Below are positions 56,888-62,000 of a stretch of DNA of 62,000 nucleotides, one piece after another. The DNA lies in contig NZ_JAEH01000036.1 of assembly GCF_000518805.1 (NCBI RefSeq), forward strand, positions 1 through 62,000, given 5' to 3'. The position numbers and the translations under genes were made by a program. The stretch's first letter is position 1. Every line of letters begins with the position of its first letter. The stretch comes from Shewanella waksmanii ATCC BAA-643 (GTDB lineage Bacteria; Pseudomonadota; Gammaproteobacteria; Enterobacterales; Shewanellaceae). The notes below the pieces were generated by a model, which saw nothing but the letters and a program-made list of their open reading frames with translations, had not been told where the DNA came from and ran no database searches.

Positions 56888-58207
56888 ATGGAAAGTCCTA
56901 AAAAACAGCCATTAAGTGACGGTCCAGATTGGACATTCGAGCTATTACAACAATATTTAGGGGAAATTGAGCGAGTAGCCAATCACTACAAGCTTGATGC
57001 TTACCCGAATCAAATTGAAGTGATCACTGCTGAGCAGATGATGGATGCCTATGCTGGAATTGGGATGCCCATTGGTTATACCCATTGGTCATTTGGCAAA
57101 AAGTTTATTGAAACAGAACAAGGTTACAAGCGCGGGCAAATGGGCTTAGCCTATGAAATTGTTATCAACTCTGACCCTTGCATCGCTTATTTAATGGAAG
57201 AAAACACCATCACGATGCAGGCATTAGTGATGGCCCACGCCTCTTTTGGCCACAACAGCTTTTTTAAAAATAACTACCTATTTAAAACCTGGACCGACGC
57301 CAGTTCTATTATCGACTACCTCGTATTTGCTAAAAACTATATCAGTGATTGTGAAGAGCGCCATGGTACCGAGCAAGTTGAGCTAATTATCGATTCTTGC
57401 CATGCCTTGATGAATTACGGGGTTGACCGTTATAAACGCCCTAGCGAAATATCATTTAAAGAAGAAAAGGTTCGCCAAAAACAACGAGAAGAGTATCTAC
57501 AAAGCCAAGTGAATGATCTTTGGCGCACGGTGCCATTAAGTCAAACAGCAGCGCCTGAAGAGTTACAGCCCACCTTCCCCACTGAACCACAAGAAAATGT
57601 TTTGTACTTTATAGAAAAACACGCGCCATTACTTGAACCATGGCAGCGCGAGATCGTGCGTATCGTACGAAAAATGGGCCAATACTTTTACCCACAAAAG
57701 CAGACCCAAGTGATGAACGAAGGCTGGGCTACCTTCTGGCACTATACGATATTAAACCACCTGTACGATGATGGATTAGTTACCGATAGGTTTATGATGG
57801 AGTTCCTGCAAAGCCATACTAATGTCGTTGCTCAGCCCAGTTACAATAGCCCTTATTACAGCGGCATTAATCCCTATGCGCTGGGCTTTAATATGTTTGT
57901 GGATATTCGCCGGATATGTGAAAACCCCACCGAAGAGGACAAGCAGTGGTTTCCAGATATGGCAGGTAGCAACTGGTTAGAAACCGTTCATTTTGCTATG
58001 CAGAATTTTAAAGACGAGAGTTTTATCAGTCAGTATTTATCACCCAATATCATTAGGCAATTCAAACTATTTGGTATTTTAGATGACGATCAAAAACAAA
58101 ACCTTAGTGTCTCAGCGATACATGATGAACAAGGGTATCGCGATATTCGTCAAATGCTGTCGCAGCAATACAACTTGTCAAACTTAGAGCCCAATATCCA
58201 AGTGTAA
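56888..58207 (+). CDS. ycgB: SpoVR family protein, shortened by an in-frame stop
   Basis: A 439-residue SpoVR/YcgB protein, the third gene of the prkA-yeaH-spoVR operon, starting 11 bp after yeaH with an AGGAGG ribosome-binding site. N-terminal region and the NEGWATFWHYTILN motif near the middle are typical. The frame ends at a TAA (58205-58207) directly after EPNIQV, where homologues continue. The same frame stays open for another 64 codons with SpoVR-like sequence up to 58402. The ochre codon looks like a mutated tyrosine codon. The protein may lack its last 65 residues, or the codon may be read through. Confidence 0.88.
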   Translation: MESPKKQPLSDGPDWTFELLQQYLGEIERVANHYKLDAYPNQIEVITAEQMMDAYAGIGMPIGYTHWSFGKKFIETEQGYKRGQMGLAYEIVINSDPCIAYLMEENTITMQALVMAHASFGHNSFFKNNYLFKTWTDASSIIDYLVFAKNYISDCEERHGTEQVELIIDSCHALMNYGVDRYKRPSEISFKEEKVRQKQREEYLQSQVNDLWRTVPLSQTAAPEELQPTFPTEPQENVLYFIEKHAPLLEPWQREIVRIVRKMGQYFYPQKQTQVMNEGWATFWHYTILNHLYDDGLVTDRFMMEFLQSHTNVVAQPSYNSPYYSGINPYALGFNMFVDIRRICENPTEEDKQWFPDMAGSNWLETVHFAMQNFKDESFISQYLSPNIIRQFKLFGILDDDQKQNLSVSAIHDEQGYRDIRQMLSQQYNLSNLEPNIQV

Positions 58208-58402
58208 AATGTCGCCATTAGCGGTGATAGGTCGTTAACACTAAGGTATGTCCCCAACAACCGCATACCATTAGCGGAAAGCCGTCATGAGGTCGTAAAG
58301 CACTTGCATCGGCTTTGGGGGTTTGACGTCATGCTAGAAGAACAAAGCCCTACCGGAGAAACACAAATAATCGCACGCTGCCCAGAGAAAACCGACGAAT
58401 AG
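58208..58402 (+). pseudogene. C-terminal remainder of spoVR beyond the in-frame stop
   Basis: In the same reading frame as spoVR, directly after its TAA, 64 codons up to TAG at 58400-58402. Translation contains GDRSLTLRYVPNNRIPL and VKHLHRLWGFDVMLEEQ, the C-terminal signature of SpoVR/YcgB proteins. Adding it restores a length of about 504 residues, close to the usual 500-510. No ribosome-binding site suggests separate translation. A terminator follows at 58412. Confidence 0.85.
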
Positions 58403-58411
58403 CAGCCATAA

Positions 58412-58436
58412 AAAAAGCGCCTTAAAGGCGCTTTTT
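58412..58436 (+). terminator. Terminator after spoVR
   Basis: AAAAAGCGCCTT pairs with AAGGCGCTTTTT, followed by TCGTT. It lies between the converging spoVR and rplY genes and can serve both. Confidence 0.9.
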
Positions 58437-58454
58437 CGTTGTTAAACTCAGCAA

Positions 58455-58742
58455 TTAAGCGTAAGTGAAATCAACGTGCTCGATTAGAGGCTTGAATGCG
58501 TGACGTTGCATAGCTTGTGCACGTACAGTGATATCTTTACCGTCTAAAGTAATAGTGATATCGCTGGTGTAGAAATCAGCATTCTCTTGAATGTTGATGA
58601 TATCTTTGTGAGCAAATTCGATAGAAACTGCTTCTTTACCTGCGCCATAGATAACTGCAGGTACTTTACCAGCATGACGTAGGCGGCGGCTCGAACCTTT
58701 CCCACTTGTAGTACGTGTTTGTGCAACGATTGTATAAGACAT
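58455..58742 (-). CDS. rplY: 50S ribosomal protein L25
   Basis: A 95-residue short-form L25 (the E. coli type, not the longer CTC form), a 5S rRNA-binding protein. The N-terminus ([23 protein letters not shown]) and KVPAVIYG are typical. I start at ATG 58742 with GAGAA upstream; the longer frame carries an unrelated 35-residue lead. Single gene. Confidence 0.96.
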   Translation of the reverse strand: MSYTIVAQTRTTSGKGSSRRLRHAGKVPAVIYGAGKEAVSIEFAHKDIINIQENADFYTSDITITLDGKDITVRAQAMQRHAFKPLIEHVDFTYA

Positions 58743-58877
58743 GTTTTTCTCACTTATAATAACAAATTTAGGTTGGTTGCCATTTTCGACCAATGACAAC
58801 CGCTTTTTAAGCGCGGCAATACTAGCACAGCCGCCCCACAACAACAAATACTTTCAGCCTCTAGCGCAATAGGTGGC

Positions 58878-59426
58878 TTACCAGGTTCTTACTGGGCCTG
58901 TATCGACATGAATAAAGCCCGAACGTGGGTAATAGCCCACACCACCGAGCTTGAGTTCTATCGCAGCTTCGCGCAAGGTTTTAAGATCAATCCCTGGCAC
59001 CGCAATATCCATCGCCATGCCTTTCATATGATAACTTTTCTTGGCTACGCCATTGCTCTTAGCCGCAAGCATTGCATTGGTTTTAGGCGAACGATAACCA
59101 GAAATCACATGAAACTCTTCATCAAAGTTCACTGATTGCTGCAAGTTGAATAAAAAGTCATACAAGCGCTTATCCATCGGCGCAGATTCATTACGACGAT
59201 GATCACGCAAAACATGGCTAAACTCGGTCAAGGTTTTATGCTGATAATCACCATCAACCCAGTAACGCCCTTGAGTCTGCTCACCAGTATGTCTGTTATA
59301 AAAGCTTAGCTGTCGAATTCCTTTCGTTGAACGACTTGCGTGTGCCTTACTCGGTAACACTGAATACATCGCCACGCCACTTAATCCTAATAACACTTGT
59401 CTACGAGAGGTACAAACTATCGACAC
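58878..59426 (-). CDS. mepK: MepK-like murein endopeptidase (YcbK, DUF882), Tat-type signal
   Basis: A periplasmic protein of about 182 residues with a twin-arginine-type signal (TSRRQVLLGLSGVAM) and the M15-like zinc fold of DUF882/YcbK. Metal ligands are in SYHMKGMAMDIAVPG and GFIHVDTG, with GYRSPKTNAML before them. E. coli MepK (YcbK) cleaves diaminopimelate-diaminopimelate crosslinks, and its gene follows ycbB there, as here. The start is uncertain: GTG 59426 or a TTG/GTG slightly upstream; no ATG is in frame. The crosslink-forming partner lies just upstream. Confidence 0.88.
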   Translation of the reverse strand: MSIVCTSRRQVLLGLSGVAMYSVLPSKAHASRSTKGIRQLSFYNRHTGEQTQGRYWVDGDYQHKTLTEFSHVLRDHRRNESAPMDKRLYDFLFNLQQSVNFDEEFHVISGYRSPKTNAMLAAKSNGVAKKSYHMKGMAMDIAVPGIDLKTLREAAIELKLGGVGYYPRSGFIHVDTGPVRTW

Positions 59427-59539
59427 ATTAACCACCAAAGCCTATTTTTTAACCAAAACAGGCGACAAATTAGCCGTTTTAATCAATGAAAGCAAGTTTA
59501 ATGCGGATAAAGTTGACTTGGGGTTATTGCCTACAACCC

Positions 59540-60925
59540 TTATTGGCTGGCGAGTTCAAGGCTAAGCTTTTGATGACGTTTATATATATCTGTTCTAAAT
59601 TGGAGTTTATTTTGTTTTCCGACCCAAGAGGTCCAATATACTAAATGAACGGGTAAGGTTTGATGCAATGAAAACCACTGAGTCGTGTTTCTATCATCCT
59701 GCATCTCTACCCATGTTTGCTTATCTTTGACAAGATTCGCCGCCATCCAGTTGGCAAGTTGCTCGATTTTTTCAACCCGAATACATCCAGACGATAACGC
59801 TCTATCACTGCGCTCAAACAGCTCTGTGTCTAATGTGTCGTGTAAATATACATTGTAGGAGTTTTCAAAAAAGAACTTATAACGCCCAAGCGTATTCGAC
59901 TCACCAGCTTGCTGAACTAACCGGTAAGGGAAGTCACCAAAAGCGAGGTCTTGCCACTCTTGATCAGATTTAACCACCAGATCACCTGCGCGATTGTAAA
60001 CTTGAAATTTACCTTCACTGATATAGCTACCATCTGCACCGACTTTCGGTAACAAATCGCGTTTAAGCAATTTACGTGGCACACGCCAGGTAGGGTTAAG
60101 CACCATATTACTGATCTGACTCTGCAGCAACGGCGTTTTACGGTACGGTTTACCGACAATAACCCTAGAATTCAACACTACCTGATCGCTGTCGACTAAC
60201 ACCATTTCGTATGCAGGAATATTAATCAGTAAATACCGCTGCCCGACGGAAGCTAAATAACGACTTCTATTAACAAAATCTTCAGCAATGATTGTCGCCC
60301 GTTGATAGGCTGTCGTATTAAGCCAACGTAATGTTGCGGGGCCTACCACGCCATCAGGTTCTAACCCATGGCGCCTTTGAAAGTTTAATACTGTCTGCTC
60401 TAAAGCGTCATCGAACACGACATTATTGAGATCTTGCACTGAGTTATCGCTTAAATGCGCTAATCGAGTGCGTAGCTTTGGAATACTGCGGTGCGCATCG
60501 CCTAATTTTAACCAGCCTCCAGGGCTAATAGCTTGCCAATCGTATTGGGCACTAGCAAAACTTAAATAGCGAATTCGATTACTGACTGCTAAATAGTCTT
60601 CTAACGCTGGCTCACTGCCAAGCACTTGGCTGAGTATGGTATCAGTTGATGGTTCATCAAAGTTAGTTGATCGATCACGTAGGGGAATTTGCTGACTTTG
60701 CCAGAACATACGCACATCGTTAATAATTGGCTGCAACTGGCCAATAGCGGGCTCATTATCAAGCGTATCTAAATGGCTGGCGAACAGTTCATCATGAGTG
60801 GCAAAATGAATGATGTTAACTTGGTGCCTTAAACTGCTAATCGCGAGGTTGAGATTATCCCCAGCTTGAAGCGTCAAACTGCTGAGTAACACCAATATAC
60901 ATAGAGCACGAACCAAGCTGACCAT
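59540..60925 (-). CDS. ldtD: L,D-transpeptidase, LdtD (YcbB) type
   Basis: A 461-residue periplasmic enzyme forming 3-3 peptidoglycan crosslinks. Signal peptide (1-22), then a peptidoglycan-binding domain 1 (VLNFQRRHGLEPDGVVGPATLRWL, about 180-205) and the YkuD catalytic domain with the nucleophile cysteine in HDT...RALSSGCIRVE. It is shorter than E. coli LdtD (615). I start it at ATG 60925, seven bases after GGAGG, not the ATG two codons earlier, which is too close. Upstream partner of mepK. Confidence 0.92.
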   Translation of the reverse strand: MVSLVRALCILVLLSSLTLQAGDNLNLAISSLRHQVNIIHFATHDELFASHLDTLDNEPAIGQLQPIINDVRMFWQSQQIPLRDRSTNFDEPSTDTILSQVLGSEPALEDYLAVSNRIRYLSFASAQYDWQAISPGGWLKLGDAHRSIPKLRTRLAHLSDNSVQDLNNVVFDDALEQTVLNFQRRHGLEPDGVVGPATLRWLNTTAYQRATIIAEDFVNRSRYLASVGQRYLLINIPAYEMVLVDSDQVVLNSRVIVGKPYRKTPLLQSQISNMVLNPTWRVPRKLLKRDLLPKVGADGSYISEGKFQVYNRAGDLVVKSDQEWQDLAFGDFPYRLVQQAGESNTLGRYKFFFENSYNVYLHDTLDTELFERSDRALSSGCIRVEKIEQLANWMAANLVKDKQTWVEMQDDRNTTQWFSLHQTLPVHLVYWTSWVGKQNKLQFRTDIYKRHQKLSLELASQ

Positions 60926-61028
60926 TGCCATACCTCCAGTATAAATTATGGCAAAAAGTCAGCAAATTGGTACTATCAACTGGAAATGAAATAAAAACTT
61001 AATTTAACTCGGTGTTTAACCTAAACAA

Positions 61029-61595
61029 TTAACCTAATGTCGCGCGCGTTACGACTGTTTTACCCTCTCCAGGGTAATAGCGTAATTGCCAATTCTCTTG
61101 TCCCTTGCGCTGATCATCGGCTATGTAGTTGAAATAGCAGTAGGTGTTAGGGCTACTGACAGCACCACCGGCATACCAATAGACAATATCTGTGTCGCCA
61201 CCAAATGCAGCATCGTGATGATAGCTCAATACAAACTCATTGTTGTCTAGCAATCCTTGCCAGAGTTCGCGACAGTATTCACCATTAAGTTGAGTACCGT
61301 TGTTGCCGCCAGCTAAGGTGTCTTGTCCTAAAGGATAACCAGTGTTCGTGGAGTCAATACTCCCATCACCATAGCAGGCTAAGTTGAACTCATTGCGGTT
61401 ACTGCCTTCGACTTGCCAACACTGATGATATAACCCAACCGCAGAGCTAAACGCACCAAATGCTGCTTTAGCAACTGATTCATGGGCATCTTGACTTAGG
61501 TTAATAAATCGCGGCGCGGCCACAACGGCAAGCACACCCAATATAATGATAACCACCACTAATTCAATTAGTGTAAAACCTTGATTTGATTTCAT
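61029..61595 (-). CDS. Type IV pilin-like protein
   Basis: A 188-residue protein with the prepilin signature MKSNQGFTLIELVVVII: cleavage after glycine-6, methylated phenylalanine and the conserved glutamate +5, then a 22-residue hydrophobic helix. The C-terminal domain has several cysteines. It could be a minor pilin or pseudopilin (MSHA or type II secretion type); no pilus genes lie beside it. Start at ATG 61595; an upstream ATG at 61625 adds an unlikely lead. Confidence 0.88.
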   Translation of the reverse strand: MKSNQGFTLIELVVVIIILGVLAVVAAPRFINLSQDAHESVAKAAFGAFSSAVGLYHQCWQVEGSNRNEFNLACYGDGSIDSTNTGYPLGQDTLAGGNNGTQLNGEYCRELWQGLLDNNEFVLSYHHDAAFGGDTDIVYWYAGGAVSSPNTYCYFNYIADDQRKGQENWQLRYYPGEGKTVVTRATLG

Positions 61596-61674
61596 AATAC
61601 GACCACTACAGAAACTTGCATACATTATACCTATCTATTGCAGATAAGAAAATTGAAATTAGATTGAGCAAACA

Positions 61675-61705
61675 AAAAAGCCCCAACAAATGTTGAGGCT
61701 TTTTG
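61675..61705 (-). terminator. Terminator after tRNA-Leu
   Basis: On the minus strand AGCCTCAACA pairs with TGTTGGGGCT (one wobble), followed by six T. It closes the tRNA transcript. Confidence 0.88.
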
Positions 61706-61716
61706 TCATCGAATGA

Positions 61717-61802
61717 TGGTACCCGAGGCCGGACTTGAACCGGCACGCTTATTCAGCGAGGGATTTTAAATCCCTTGTGTCTACCAATTCCACCACTCGG
61801 GC
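61717..61802 (-). tRNA. tRNA-Leu (anticodon TAA)
   Basis: An 86-base class II tRNA with encoded CCA. The acceptor stem is GCCCGAG/CTCGGGT, the anticodon loop TTTAAAA sits in a GGGAT/ATCCC stem, and the variable arm is long as in leucine tRNAs. The T-arm GGTTCAAGTCC is intact. Confidence 0.95.
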
Positions 61803-61840
61803 AAAGTGTGTTTTACCGCTTACGCACTAAAACATTAAAG

Positions 61841-61914
61841 TGGAGGCGCGACCCGGAGTCGAACCGAGATCGACGGATTTGCAATCCGCAGCATAGCCAT
61901 TCTGCCATCGCGCC
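61841..61914 (-). tRNA. tRNA-Cys (anticodon GCA)
   Basis: 74 bases including encoded CCA. Acceptor stem GGCGCGA/TCGCGCC, anticodon GCA in a GGATT/AATCC stem, T-arm GGTTCGACTCC. 38 bp from tRNA-Leu. Confidence 0.96.
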
Positions 61915-61923
61915 TTAGTAGAT

Positions 61924-61999
61924 TGGAGCGACATATCGGGTTCGAACCGATGACCTATACCTTGGCAAGGTATCGCTCTACCAACTGAGCTAATGTCGC
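61924..61999 (-). tRNA. tRNA-Gly (anticodon GCC)
   Basis: 76 bases including encoded CCA. Acceptor stem GCGACAT/ATGTCGC, anticodon GCC in a CCTT/AAGG stem, T-arm GGTTCGAACCC. Only 9 bp separate it from tRNA-Cys, so the Gly-Cys-Leu genes are one transcript. Confidence 0.97.
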
Positions 62000-62000
62000 A

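Overview
The window is a chromosomal segment of a Shewanella-like gammaproteobacterium (Alteromonadales). The best single marker is the kdnA-kdnB-kdsB block for 8-amino-Kdo lipopolysaccharide, which is known from Shewanella. Supporting it are ptsHI-crr, GcvR/Bcp/DapA/BamC, BepA, Hda, a second stand-alone EF-G, and a periplasmic starch-degradation set (GH97, GH15, MFS). The species assignment is inferred from gene content only.

Layout. 1-1105: the end of an IS3-family element that has cut a small gene, then a 14-bp-period minisatellite. 1126-2520: an RhlE-type DEAD-box helicase. 2.7-12.5 kb: a maltodextrin/starch region with a GH97 alpha-glucosidase, an M28 peptidase, a small lipoprotein, an MFS sugar transporter, a lipoprotein glucoamylase (GH15) and an outer-membrane beta-barrel. 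Three copies of a GAATACGTA motif sit in front of its transcription units, and a LacI-type regulator lies 3.5 kb further on. 12.8-20 kb: EF-G 2, a MITE-like repeat, a DnaQ-like exonuclease, the LacI regulator, a CheX-like protein and a chemoreceptor. 19.8-26.7 kb: an ACT protein with ptsH-ptsI-crr, then yffB-dapE-M15 peptidase-hydrolase, and a beta-carbonic anhydrase. 26.9-30.3 kb: kdnA, kdnB, kdsB and a DUF2897 protein with a hexanucleotide repeat. 30.4-37.2 kb: an RND efflux pump with its adaptor, and a GAF-GAF-GGDEF-EAL protein. 37.4-41.1 kb: a second, longer MITE copy, dapA-bamC, then gcvR and bcp. 41-50.8 kb: argO/argP, perM, a TusA-like protein, bepA, an ArsC-like protein, DUF2069, a frameshifted HExxH lipoprotein, hda and DUF2066. 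50.9-58.4 kb: uraA, grxD, sodB and the stress operon prkA-yeaH-spoVR, whose last gene has an in-frame stop. 58.4-62 kb: rplY, an MepK-like and an LdtD-like cell-wall enzyme, a type IV pilin-like protein, and tRNA-Leu, tRNA-Cys and tRNA-Gly.

The starch genes read as one pathway. Maltodextrins reaching the periplasm are cut to glucose by the signal-peptide-bearing GH97 enzyme and the lipoprotein glucoamylase, and sugars enter through the SLC45/GPH-like MFS carrier. The shared GAATACGTA sites suggest common control that also covers a small lipoprotein and an uncharacterised outer-membrane protein. Most of the rest is core housekeeping.

The most notable observations are two apparent gene lesions (a T6 frameshift in the HExxH lipoprotein and an ochre codon in spoVR), two copies of a TIR-bounded non-coding repeat differing by a 49-bp block, the candidate maltodextrin regulon, and the two short tandem repeats. 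I did not find a convincing wholly new multi-gene system.
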